64,000 nt of DNA, from positions 186,001 to 250,000 of the forward strand of contig JAOTON010001270.1 in the NCBI GenBank assembly GCA_034440635.1, given 5' to 3'. Made by a program: the position numbers and the translations under genes. This document shows, piece after piece, positions 22,646-34,073 of the stretch (positions are counted from its first letter, which is position 1; each line of letters opens with the position of its first letter). The stretch is from Lepas anatifera. Its lineage: Eukaryota > Arthropoda > Thecostraca > Lepadidae. The notes below the pieces were generated by a model. The model searched no databases. It was not told where the DNA came from and saw only the letters and a list, made by a program, of their open reading frames with translations.

Positions 22646-24017
22646 AAGCCGTTTTACTACATGACGAGCACTGGTAGGCGGTGTGCGCCAGCTCTGTCTG
22701 GAGTGCCAAACTTTCCTCGATAACCGCACGCAAGCATTCAAAAACAATAGAAAGTTAATGTGGTGTTCATGAAGGTTATGAAAACAGTTAAGTACAAAAA
22801 ATAGTCGTAAATCATTTACATGCTGATTTGGAGACGAATTCTATAACCAATTTGGTATACCCTTGCGAAATCAAGGCTTTTATAACTTTCGTTAGGTAGG
22901 AATTTTTGGATTACTTAGTATAGTTAACTTTCCTCTTGCTTCCCCGCTTGTCTCAAAACAAATGCCGTTTAATTCAACAAAAATGTATCAAACGCATCTG
23001 ATAACAAACATGTTCCAATAACACATGACTTTTGTCAGTCATTCCGTCGGATAAAGTACCCACAGATAGTTGTATACTTACTCAGAAAATAATAAATATG
23101 TAGAAAAAATTAAAAAGATCACCATGATTATTCTTGGAAAATCACCTCTTCAAGTTATTCTGTTCGATTCCGTTTTGTTTCTTGCTTTCAGCAGCTGACT
23201 TCGCTTGTCATCTTGAGAAGGAGACACCCGCTCGGCTATCGCCAATGGAGGCGTTTTACTGGCTTATTATTCCAGTGAAGGTACCATGCCTCTTTGAGAA
23301 CTTTCTGGAACGACCGCCCAACAAGGGCATCGACTAAACGTTTCGGGCACGTCCAGCCCATTATTTCTGATCGCAGCCGGGCGCGCAGGATTCGACCAGG
23401 TTAATTCCAGAACCCGGCGGCGTCCCAATTTGTCTGGTATTCCGCCCGGATGTCCAGTCACTCAGCCCAGCTCATCCACAGATTTTCCAGTGCCACAGCG
23501 TGTTGCACCCGCGTTCAATCTGGCTCTAATTTGTCCGGTGCTGCGGCTGTGATCGTCTTCATCCTGCGCTCTCGGGGATAGAGAGCTTTTTATATCAAGT
23601 ATGTGTTGCAGGTAGATGATGAGTGGCTATGCGTAGCAACACAAGTCCAGCTGATGCTCGCTCTAAGAATAAACAATACGGATACAGTCATATCGCAGGA
23701 TGTTACAATTACAGCTGTGTCGTGGCAACCAGCTCTTTGTGCCTCAGTTTTAAAAGGTATTGGTATCGCTGATAAAAGGCATTGTAATCGCTGGTAACTG
23801 CAAAAACAAGCTCGTTTTCAAGACACTGCATCAAAGCACATCATTCAAGCCTTCGAGAGAAGGGAACAGCTAATTGATTTAGGTTTGTTTTGCAACAAAG
23901 ACAGAGTAAGAATAGCAGTTACCAATCACAGGAACATTCATTATTGTGCGCTGACGCACTTTTGAACTGTATAGCGAGCCGCTCCTTGGCCAACCTAACT
24001 TTGAGCACATTTTCATG
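22646..24017. other. no gene recognised; one weak exon-like patch
   Basis: Around 23192-23279 a plus-strand patch has an acceptor-like pyrimidine tract plus CAG and a donor-like AG|GTACC. It encodes AADFACHLEKETPARLSPME in one frame, which I do not recognise. The rest is featureless. Confidence 0.3.
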
Positions 24018-25227
24018 TTAACCTTCGCCCGGGTGTGGGGTATTTTTAGACACCCCCTCGGGTTTTTCCGAAGTGACCAAAAAACAGCGGCGCGCGGCGC
24101 CGCAAAACTTGGTTTTGCTGTTCCTTCATCATTTTTACATCTTTCCTGAAAATTTTAGCTCAATGTCATATCAGGTCAGGTCACCAGGCCAGGTGAAGTG
24201 ACCTCACCTAAAAAAATGCTTGAGACCACATAACTAAAAGAAGGGTTAATCGATCAAGTTAAACTCATACCACACATTGGGCCCACCAGGAGCTACAACA
24301 TTTGTTCCGGGATTTTGGATATTGGTGACCTAAGGTCATGTGCAGAGCATGACCTCCCCATTGTAAATACATGGGGAAAATCACGAAATGAGCTTTTCTC
24401 AGTAAGTATGGATGGAACCAACTTCAAACATCGGTTACTACTTGCTCTCAGCCAATTTTTGAAGTTGATACCAAACATTTTGACTTGTGACCTTTAAAAG
24501 GTCACTTATTCACCTTGGGTCAAATAAGCATTTTTTGGTGTTTTACTCTATAAATTGTGAATAAAGTAAGATAGCACTTTTATTTTGTCACCAAAGTGTT
24601 TGTATAGTCACTGCAAGTCAAATGATATACATCATGACTATACCAGGTTAAGTTGGGTCAGACCGTTGACATGGGTCAGGTCAAATTCTTAAATTTGAAC
24701 TGGCATAGCAATGCTATATATCATTCGATTCGTATCGACGAGAGGATTGCAATGGTGCATCAGCTATGGCTTTTTCTTGTTTGGTTTTGAAGTTATTAGC
24801 GAAAAAGTAAACGCCCTTATGCATGGGTGGCTATGGACATTCCCAAGAATATGCCCAACATTCAGTGACCTGTAGCTCCCTAGGCTTTGACCTGACACGA
24901 AAATGAAGGCCACTCTAATGAAAGAGCATCTCAAGAGCTTTGAAATGGTGTTAAAAAATGTTTCTAGCTATCATAGTGTCTGAGATATATGAGGTTTTAT
25001 TAGTACACCTCATATTAGCGATTTTGACTTATTTTGACCTCTGGTGACCTTGATATTGATCTGACCAGAAAAATTACGGAAGTATTTTCGATATAATTTT
25101 TGAAGAGCTTTCGATTGCAGTTTTGCGCTTTTTTCTAACTCTCTTAGTTTTTGAGATCGTGGGGGTCTTTTTAGCCCCCCCCACCAGGGCGAAGCTGGCT
25201 CGTACCCGCCACCGGGGAAAGGGTTAA
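24018..25227 (+). mobile_element. TTAA-family element, CCTTCGCCCGGGTG subfamily
   Basis: TTAA at 24018-24021 is followed by CCTTCGCCCGGGTGTGGGG; the right end is CCGGGGAAAGGG and TTAA at 25224-25227. A palindromic GCGGCGCGCGGCGCCGC lies at 24087-24103, near the left end only. Half-sites such as GGTCAGGTCACC recur. It is the inverted sister of 27114-28312, aligned along its whole length. No coding capacity. Confidence 0.92.
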
Positions 25228-25374
25228 ACAGTTATTTCGTTAGGGATTTCCGCGAGTATACAGAGTAGAGATTCTAATTTTTCTCATATCTGGTCCCGGC
25301 GCCAAGGCCGGTGACGGAAAGCTCGAAATGGTCCCGGAAAGGTACCGGCAAGCCGAAAGTTGGTCCCGGCACTG

Positions 25375-28300
25375 AATCACTCTTTGCGTCTTACCCCTTG
25401 GTGTTTGCTTGACGAGCTAAATATGGATGACGCAGTCGATCTCTTTTATGATCTATTCGAGTCTGCCATTACTGATCATATTCCGATTGTCGAGATGAAA
25501 CGCCGGTTCCCTCCTTGGTTTGACAGGGATTTAAGGAGAGCATTGCAAGAGGAGTGTGCCTCACAGGCGTGTGAAGCGTTCCGGTTCCGAGGAAGCGCTC
25601 GTACAGTTTGCTAATAAGAGACAAGCATCTAAAGATATGTCCGATTTCAAATATGGCGAGTACCTACAGAAGCTTACATTTGATTTTACCACCAACTCGA
25701 AACGCTTTTGGTCTTTTTTTAAATGTCTGAAAGGAACAAAGAAAGATATGCCTGTACTGCGTCACGAGGGAGGGAATACACCGGTGATATCGACAAGGCT
25801 AACGTATTGAATCAAATGTTTACTTCTAAATTCACCAATCCACGTGTTGATATCTTCCCACCCGTCACTGCATACAATGCACCAATTCTTGACCAATTTG
25901 AATGCAGTGTTCACCTTTTCGATGCTGTTTTGGACAGTGTACCCATCAATAAGGCGTGTGGACCTGATGGGATCAGTGCGCGTATCATTCATGAATGTAG
26001 AAAGGAACTTGTGGTGCCTCTTACTAAACTATGCTCGATGTCATTAGCGCAGGGAATCTTCCCGAAACAATGGAAACAAGCCCAGTTTGTTCCGATATTT
26101 AAGGAAGGTTCTCCATATGACCCCAGTAACTACCGCAGCATCTCACTCATCCCACTCTTCGGAAAGGTTTTAGAGCGTATTGTTCGTATCCAATTACAGC
26201 AACATGTTAAACCTGTCATGTCAAGCAGCCAGCACGGGTTCATGGCAGGGCGATCCTGCGCCTCCAACCTGGCATCACTCCTGAGCTCTGCCTGGAATTC
26301 TATTTCTCTCGGCCAGCAAACTGACTGTATCTACACTGACTGCTTTTCAAAGCGTAAATCAAGCTCTTCTGACCTACAAACTCGAAAAAGTCTAAAATAT
26401 CTCTGGACCAGCATTAAAATGGTTTTCTTCCTATCTCCAAAATCGACAGCAGCGAGTTGTTCTAAACGGGAAGTGCTCGGAGTGGTGCCAAGTTACCAGT
26501 GGTACCCCTGAAGGGGAATTGATTTCGCCCTTACTTTTTGTTATTTTTGTCAACGACCTGCCCAGTGAAATTGTAGACTCCCAACGTCTGATGTTTGCAG
26601 ATGACGTTAAATTGTACCGAAAGGTGACCTTTGAAGCGGATGCCGCTCTCTTGCAGGCAGACCTTCAGAGGCTGTGTGATTGGTCTGCCCGTTGGAAGCT
26701 GCATCTGAATGTTGTCAAGTGTAAATACTTTAGATTGGCACTGAGAACTAAGCCACTTCACTCTACTTACACGGTAAATAATATTGAATTAGAATATGTC
26801 GAGACAAATACGTGATCTGGGAGCCATGCTGGACTCAAAACTCAGTTTTTCAGCGCATGTGGACAACAGTGTGAAGAAGACAAATAGATCACTGGGCTTT
26901 CTTATCAGAGCTTATCAGAAGGCTGGATTGGTGCGCTTTAGTCTCAATAGGTCGGCCGTTCTCACGTCATACTATGCACATGTCAGATCGCTTCTGGAAT
27001 ACTGTTGTGTTGTGTGGGGCGGCGGGGCAAACAGCCACATGATTAGAGTTGAGCGCATCCAGCATAAGTTTTTACTCTGGCTGAACGCACACTCTGACTA
27101 TGGGTCCCAGTCTTTAGCCCTTGCCCCGGTGGCGGGTAGGAGCCACCTTCGCCCTGGTGTGGGGGGGCTAAAAAAGACCCCCCACGATCCAAAAACTAAG
27201 AGAGCTAGAAAAAAGCACAAAACGGCAATCGAAAGCTCTTCGAAAATGATATCGAAAATACTTCTGTCATTTTACTCTTCAGGTCAATATCAAGGTCACC
27301 AGATATCAAAATAGGTCAAAATCGCTAATATGATGTGTACTAAGAAAACCTTATATATCTCAGAAACTATGACAGCTAGAAACATTTTTCTAACACCATT
27401 CGAAAGTTCTTGAGTTAGTCTTTCATTGCAGTGGCATTTATTGTCGTGTCAGGTCAAAGCCTAAGGAGCTACAGGCCACTGAATATTGGGAATGTTCTTG
27501 GGAATGTCCATAGCCACCCATGCATAAGGGCGTTTCCTTTTTCGCTTACAAATTTCAAAACAAGTAAGATACAGCCATAGTTGATGCACCATTGCAATCG
27601 TCTTGTCAATACGAATCGAATGATATATAATATTGCTATGCCAGGTCAAATTTGAAAATTTGACTTGGCCCAGGTCAACGGTCTGACCCAACTTGACCTG
27701 GTATAGTCATGATGTATACCATTTGACTTGCAGTGACTATACAAACACTTGGGTGATAAAAATACAAGTTCTATCTTTGTTTATTCAAAATTTATAGAGT
27801 AAAACCAAAAAATGCTTATTTGACCTAAGGTGACCTTTCAAGGGCCACAAGCCAAATTGTTTGGCATCAACTTCAGAAATGAGGTAAGAACAAGCCGAAA
27901 CCGATGTTTGAAGTTGATTCCATCCATACTTACTGAGAAAAGCTCATTTCGTGATTTTCGCCATGTATTTACAATGGGGAGGTCATGCTCTGCACATGAC
28001 CTTAGGTCACCAACATAAAAAATCCCGGAACAAATGTTGTAGCTCCTGGTGGGCCCAATGTGATATGAGTTTCAACTTGATCAATTAACCCGCCTTTTGG
28101 TTATGCAGTCCTAAGCATTTTTGAGATGAGGTCACTTCACCTGGCCTGGTGACCTGACCTGATATGACCTTGAGCTAAAATTTTCAGGAAAGATGTAAAA
28201 ATGATGAAGGAACAGCTAGACCATGTTTGGCGGCGCTGCGCGCCGCTGTTTTTTGGTCACTTCTGAAAAACCCGAGGGGGGTTTAAAAGACCCCCACCCG

Positions 28301-28659
28301 GGCGAAGGTTAAGATATACTGACTTACTCGATCATTTTAGAATGACTTCCATTTCGTCTCGTAGAGTGCAGCATGAAATTTTATTCGCACGTAATGTACT
28401 GCGATGTAGGATTGATTCCCCATGCCTGCTCGAAGCATTCGCGCTATCAGTACCCGCCAGAGTAACGCGTCAGCGAATGCTCATGCATGTGCAGCACTCT
28501 CATGTTGACACTATTAATAATGGATTGCTCAGTCGACTACCCGTGGCCATGAACAAGTTTTTAGTAGCGTTTCCTGATAGTGATGTTGTTATTGACTCTT
28601 TTAGTCAGTTCAAATCATCAGTAAGCACATTTGTAGCCAGTTTACATCCCATCATGTGA
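25375..28659 (+). pseudogene. reverse transcriptase (ORF2) of the Jockey-like element, broken
   Basis: Consecutive frames encode, in order: a linker with FPPWFDRDLRRAL; a NSKRFWSFFKCLKG block; a finger/palm block with ACGPDGISARII, WKQAQFVPIFKEG, NYRSISLIPLFGKVLE and SSSQHGFMAGRSC; then SPLLFVIFVNDLP and the catalytic FADDVKLY near 26596; then a thumb/C-terminal block with LGAMLDSKLSFSAHV and EYCCVVWGGG. The last 350 bases (28313-28659) encode the C-terminal end with SSRRVQHEILFARNVL and RIDSPCLLEAF. At least three frameshifts and some stops break it, and the TTAA element splits it at 27114. The motifs place it in the LINE reverse-transcriptase family, which copies its own RNA into the genome at a nick. 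It cannot be active as it stands. Confidence 0.9.
27114..28312 (-). mobile_element. TTAA-family element inserted in the retrotransposon
   Basis: The left edge reads TTAG (27114-27117, a one-base change from TTAA), then CCCTTGCCCCGGTGGCGGG. The right edge reads CCCGGGCGAAGG and TTAA at 28309-28312. It is the full-length inverted sister of 24018-25227. The GC palindrome (GGCGGCGCTGCGCGCCGC) is at 28229-28246, near its right end. If one TTAA is kept at the junction, the retrotransposon reading frame continues across the site, so this copy landed in an existing LINE by a TTAA-duplicating event. Confidence 0.93.
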
Positions 28660-28905
28660 TGGCCGATATACCTATGTCCGCTGTGTACGGTTCGGTAGTC
28701 AGCTCAATGATATATTGTTTTATACTATTTTTACTATGATTAGGCGTATTCGCCGTTTTATCATATTCCCTTATTGAGCTATTATTTTAAAGTTTCATTT
28801 TTACCTTTTATCGGTCTATATGTACATTGTTTTACTGCATGACTTTGTCCATAATTGGGGTCACCCGTCGACAATATGTATAATAAACTGAAACTGAAAC
28901 TGAAG

Positions 28906-29550
28906 GCTTGGCAACTAGGAAAGGCTGCTAGCTATTACAGGTGCATAAAGGCCGGGAGTGCATAAAAGGCTGGTGATTTTAAAGGTGAATCTGTGAGTGA
29001 ATTTAGACTAGGGTACGAATATTTTGCCATAAAACAAAAGGGGCGGGCCCGCTCAAATAAAAAGAGCTCTGGTTGGCAACTATCTTTTTGGCTGCTCTCA
29101 ACTTCACCAGTCCTGTTTTGCCGTATGATAGGGAAGTCCGTGCAAGAGTACGCACTTAACTTTTTAAAGGCTTTAACTTTTCTCCTATAAGTCAAACAGC
29201 TAAAATTGTTATGTGGTTGTTTAGCCTGAAGAATAGTCTATGTATGGTCCATATTTCAACTCGATGTCTCTGAAAGGAACCCGCCATGAGCCCATCAAAA
29301 ATAAAAAGTCACGTGCGTACTCTTGCCGGAGTGGGTCGGTAAGAGTACGCAAGAGAGGAGGCTGGAGTACGCATTGATGCCCGCAGTGCTTTAGATGCAT
29401 AGGCCATATCGCGAAGTTTTTTTTGTCGCCAAACTAGGCGATTGTATGATTTTATATCGTTCTGAATATACAAGAACTATGTTGCAACGTTTGGTTTTCC
29501 AAACATGAAAGCAGACTCTGTTCCGAGCGAAAATTAAATTTTCCTATCTC
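28906..29550. other. no gene; repeated GTACTCTTGCC words
   Basis: No supported coding region. The word GCGTACTCTTGCCGG or its complement occurs near 29145, 29311, 29340 and 29362, partly as a hairpin (GCGTACTCTTGCC ... GGTAAGAGTACGC). The same words continue past the next TTAA element. Confidence 0.5.
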
Positions 29551-30577
29551 TTAACCCTCGCCCCACCGGGGGGCATTCATGGTCCCCCTAAGGTTTTTCC
29601 GGGATAGCAGAAAAACGAAGAGGGGCAGCGCCGCGGTTGAGGGCTCTACCTCTCACTGCATCATTTTCCCATCATCCCTGAAATTTTTTACCCCGGGTCA
29701 CCCAAGGTCAGGTCACCAGATGAGGTCAACCAAGGTCACCACTTAAACTTTAGAGCTCTGTAAGAGCTACATTTCGAAGTCGATTGATTTGAAACTTCCT
29801 ACACTTTATGGCCCCTCCAGGGTCTACAAGGTGTATATCCGAGATTTTTCGATTTCGTGTCCTGAGGTCAGGTCACGAGGTGACCTCTCCCATTAAAAAA
29901 GCATGGGGAAAAGCTGTCTTATGATTTAAAAGTCACAAAAGCGATTGAAAATGCTCAGCTTGATCAGAAAAGCGTTTTTGGACACCCTTTCATGGATTCC
30001 AAGGGCCATATTTGCCCTTTGACCTTTCCAAGGTCATCCAAGGTCACCAGGGTTCAAAACAGTATTTTGACAATAACTTTTGACCTAATTAAGTTAGAGC
30101 GCTGAAATAAACACGATCGTGTTTGTCCTGTCACTGGCTTTCATTTAATATACGGCAAGGTCACATTCTGACCTTTCGTGACCTCAGGTCATCTTAGGTC
30201 ACGAGGTGACCTCTGGAGGTCAAACCACTGGAAGGAGGTCTTTACGTTACACATATCGGAAAAAGGACTGACAATTTCCTATCAAATGTACTTTACCAGA
30301 CCTCAATAGCTCTAATTGCATAAGATTTATGCCCAATTTGCTTAAGCATTGCATATTTGAGTGAAAATAGCCGATCTTGACCTAATTTGACCTCTAGAGG
30401 TCAAACCATGACCTGAGCACTAAAACATGCGAAGTAATTTCTTACTGAATTCACGCGAGCTTTCTAATGCACTTTGCAGATTTGCGCTAACGCCCATATT
30501 TTGGAGTTAGAGGGGGGCCATCGATGCCCCCCGGTGGGGCGAAGGTGGCGCTGGACCCCCGGTGGGGCGCGGGTTAG
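29551..30577 (+). mobile_element. TTAA-family element, CCCTCGCCCCACCGG subfamily
   Basis: TTAA at 29551-29554 is followed by CCCTCGCCCCACCGGGGGG; the right end is CCGGTGGGGCGCGGG with TTAG at 30574-30577. A GC-rich GGGGCAGCGCCGCGG near 29620 sits where the palindrome lies in sisters. Spaced AGGTCA/TGACCT words are especially dense near 29690-29735 and 30160-30220. No coding capacity. Confidence 0.85.
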
Positions 30578-31691
30578 GCATGCGCACTCTTGCCCAATGG
30601 TCTACTGCGTACTCTTGCCGGACATGCTCCCTTGGGAAGAAAGTCTTCGTAAACATGTTGGCAGGCATTTTAGCGTGAGCTCCGGTCCTGGGGCACACTC
30701 CCAGCTCAGCTTTCTTACTGAAGACAGACCGTAATACAATACTTTTGATAATTGAAGCATGGTCTGCAAGTTTACCCAGTTAAGAAAAATTACTTCAAGT
30801 GTGCCCAGAAACTTATTTTGCTCTGAACTCCCGCGGAAAGAACAGGAGCACGTTGAATTTTGGTGTGCAGCCTAGGCACTGACCTTGCTTTTTTATACCA
30901 GGGTATCCACCATCTCAGTGGTTGCTAAGTAACCAAAACAGCTGCTGCGTACTCTTATCTCCTGCGTACTCTTACCCCCCCTTACCCTAAAACAGGCTCA
31001 ACAGCCCGTTTGTCATTCAAATACCCCTCTTTTGCAATCTAAGCGCGCATCCGGGGCACATGCTACTATGTTTCGCTGCATCCGGGGCACATGCTACTGG
31101 ATTTCGCTGCATGACGTTTGATATCTTTCGATACAGCCTTCCACGGACGACATGATTCTTCCATTGTTTAGCTTTGAAGGAGATGCAATGTTTAAAAATC
31201 GTACGTTAAAGGTCGCAAAAATGAGCGCCTGGAGTCAGAATGAGCGACCTAGCCAAGTTTCAACGAGAACATAAAGGTATCGCATCCAACTTATTATCGT
31301 TATCTGGCTACATGTTTTTTGCAGTCCACGAAACAGCCTAGAGCTGATGTGGTTTTAGATTTTTCAAAACGGATAAATTACAAATTTTAAAGAATATAAT
31401 TCTTGGTTTAGGCGATTCTGTTCAGCGATTAGTTGATGACAGGGCAAAAGACTGTACCTGTCCAATTAGTCAACCGGTTGACCCGGCCCGGTCGGCCGAG
31501 TAAAGCAATCATCTTAAACCATGGGTGGGCCACCCCGTTGTAGATAAGCGACAGATAAGCGTGGTCACCAGCAGGGCGGTTACAGCCTCTGACAGCGCGC
31601 GCTTCTGAAATTCTGGTTCGATGTATAGTTTCAGAAGCTAAGTTTGCGACACTTTACAAACGCTGTTGAAAATGACTCTTTTAGCAGGCTA
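30578..31691. other. no gene; small repeats
   Basis: The GCGTACTCTTGCC word recurs near 30580, 30605, 30949 and 30963. A tandem duplication of about 34 bp, GCATCCGGGGCACATGCTAC, lies at 31046-31113. Nothing coding supported. Confidence 0.45.
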
Positions 31692-32524
31692 TTAACATGC
31701 GCAGTGGATGGGGTCCTAAAGTGCTCCCCAGGCGCCAGAAAAAGCGACTTGGCCACATTTGAAAGAATTCATGAGCACGTCGATTGACGAAGAAATTTTG
31801 AAAATCGGTCAATCATTTTTTTACTTATAGGCTTTCAAAGTCAAACTTATCTTTTGAGACCGTCACAATCGTATGGTCGCACCAGTTTACCTGCACTGTA
31901 GACCGAGTGGTGACGTCTTAACGTCATATAACAAGTTATACATGAAGGTCAACTCACATAAAAGTCAAGGACAAAGGTCAAAAGTCAAGGTCATTGACCC
32001 CAGTATTCCGGTCAGATGGCATTATTCAGTATGAAGCATGTTATGCTATGTCTTCATAGTTAAGACTTCTCAAGGTCAAGGTAAAGTTCAAAGGTCTTTC
32101 GAGGTCCAACCTTCAATTTCCGCCCAAAGGGTGCTGAAGTACCAGTTAAATTGTGCATGGTTGGGAATATGTCATATTTTTACGTCATAGGTCATTGACC
32201 CTGAATGACCTTGACCTTACAATTTCGTAGAATATTGTGTGGTACCTTGCTTCTATGACCTTAGTCCGCTTTTGGTGTATTCCCTCTTTTATTTCCGCAT
32301 AATCACGGCATTTCCCAGTAGGCCTCCACCATGGCCCATATTTGACCTTGAATATATTGACCAAGGTCAATGAAACTTGGTCATATTTTAAATCACTACC
32401 GCCCCCACGCACCCCCAACGGGCGTTTTTCTAGCCCCCTTGATTTCTGAGATCTCAGGGGGAGCACTTTAGGACCCCTCTCCACTGCGCGTTGACGCCAG
32501 ACCACTCTCCACTACGCGTGTTAA
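31692..32524 (+). mobile_element. TTAA-family element, GCAGTGGA subfamily
   Basis: TTAA at 31692-31695 is followed by CATGCGCAGTGGATGGGGTCC; the right end is CTCCACTACGCGTG and TTAA at 32521-32524. The GGGGTCCTAAAGTGCTCCCC at the left recurs inverted at the right (GGGGGAGCACTTTAGGACCCC). The interior has clustered TCAAGGTCA words near 31965-32000 and 32070. It is the inverted relative of 53332-54364. No GC palindrome of the other subfamilies is seen. Confidence 0.87.
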
Positions 32525-33722
32525 TACAGTACGGCGCTTTAATATCTGATCAGAGATACTCGGTAAGAAAAGGCCACGCCGCCACAGCGTTTAAGCCACC
32601 CCCTTATCCCATGTTCCGTGACGTTAAGATATCTGACCTGACAGATACCTGTCGAGAAGACTACAGCCTTTATCTTATCGCGCCGCAGCAGGAAGATCGC
32701 GGGTGAGCGGTTCACAGACAACAACTAAGCTTTGATGTGTTAAACTCTATTTTTCCTTACGAGTTTCAGTCGCTTCATCTCCGGGAACACCTACTCACAT
32801 AGTGTATCCCTATTTTCAGTACCCTTTACGGTTATTATGTTCCAATAGATCGTGTTACGATGTGGGATGACAAAGTTTTTGTGGTGTGACGAGCAAGGTT
32901 TTATGTTTTTGGAGCGGGGGGCAGATGAGCCATGCCGGCATGGGGCAAGATCAGTCATGTCTCATCTTATCCTCCTCCCCCTCATCTTGCTTGTTCGACA
33001 GCGTAGATAAATATCTAGCACACGAGAGAGGAGTGCCACTGGTGAATACATGCATTTTGTTTCAGGAGTAACTGGGCTGAAAGTCTGGTGAGAGGGGGGG
33101 GTGATTTTGTTTTCTTAGGGTTTAGCTTGTTTTCGTAATAGTATTGTCGGAACAATGAGCATCACATTGGATTTAATATTTCTTGAAGAGAGGATTTAGA
33201 ATAAAATAAATGACGGCATATATACGAGGCTGCATACGCCTACTGGTCCTACAACTGTCACTTAGAGTGACGTTGAAAATGTAGCTCCTGCGTTGGTGCA
33301 TTTGGAACAGAGGTGAAAATAAAATGTTTTACAATTGCCAAAACTTTGATTTATAGTGATTTTGTGATGTTCGATGATACCGTTTTTGTGTCAGTGCGTT
33401 TTAAGCAGATGTTTAGAACATGTGTTGGCATAACTGCAAATAAGAATAAAGAGACACTATTTTTGTCAGTTTCATCATCTGAATGCCTTGGATGACCTGC
33501 TAAACTCAGCTCAAGACTCGATGGCTCAACGTGCCCGACCTGTCAGGCGAGATGAGCAAAATTAATCAATGTGTTTGAAACCAAATATCATGAAAACTAT
33601 GAGAGACATTGTGAGTCACCTAAATGCCAGAAAATGTACCATGGATTACTCTACTGGAACGAAACCCAAAAGGAATGATTAAAAACGAACGCTGGATAGT
33701 GCAATGCCAAAATCCCACTCAA
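32525..33722. other. no gene recognised
   Basis: AT-rich, with only short overlapping open frames. No repeats or mobile elements recognised. Confidence 0.45.
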
Positions 33723-34073
33723 TTTTATAAATTTTTGCCAATTTTTTGCAAGTTTGGTTTTTGGAGTCGGAGCCGCACTAAAGTCATCAAGGGACTTGAC
33801 ACGGAGACTCCGACCCCACCACCCGAACGAGCAGCTCCCGCAATGAAGAGTTAATTTAGTAGCTCAGTTTAACATCCCACAAAGTACAGTGACGGCCGCC
33901 CCGCTCAGTTCACCCTCTCACCAGTCGATTGCCAGCCGACCTACGTGCGGCAAATATTGAGCGTCGGAGCGTCTCTGGGGAATCGATCCTGAGTCTACAC
34001 ATGCACTGCTACTGCATGTTACTGACCAGCGGGCCGAAGCCCAACGCTCTACCAAATAAACAACCGGGGCGGG
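33723..34073 (-). mobile_element. tRNA-derived SINE (long type), copy 2
   Basis: Minus-strand copy of the SINE also found at 3706-4095 and 43567-43925. It keeps the tRNA-like head (mutated A box near 34055-34068), the GGATCGATTCCCC B-box-like word near 33978-33991 and the GAGACTCCGACTCC tail block. It is the most diverged of the three. Confidence 0.82.

Larger units (their letters stand above)
25374..28905 (+). mobile_element. 5'-truncated Jockey-like non-LTR retrotransposon, interrupted
   Basis: Reverse-transcriptase sequence starts abruptly near 25374, downstream of where an endonuclease domain would be, so the copy is 5'-truncated. The 3' end closes with AATAAACTGAAACTGAAACT near 28880-28902, a short-repeat tail typical of Jockey-group LINEs. 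The TTAA element at 27114-28312 splits it. I see no clear target-site duplication. Confidence 0.88.

Noticed and set aside
27461..28018. Open frames inside the TTAA element at 27114-28312
   Set aside because: They are not conserved as frames in the sister copy at 24018-25227 and have no motifs.
32185..32505. 106-codon minus-strand frame in the element at 31692-32524
   Set aside because: It spans the non-coding half-site region and terminus and is not kept in the relative at 53332-54364.
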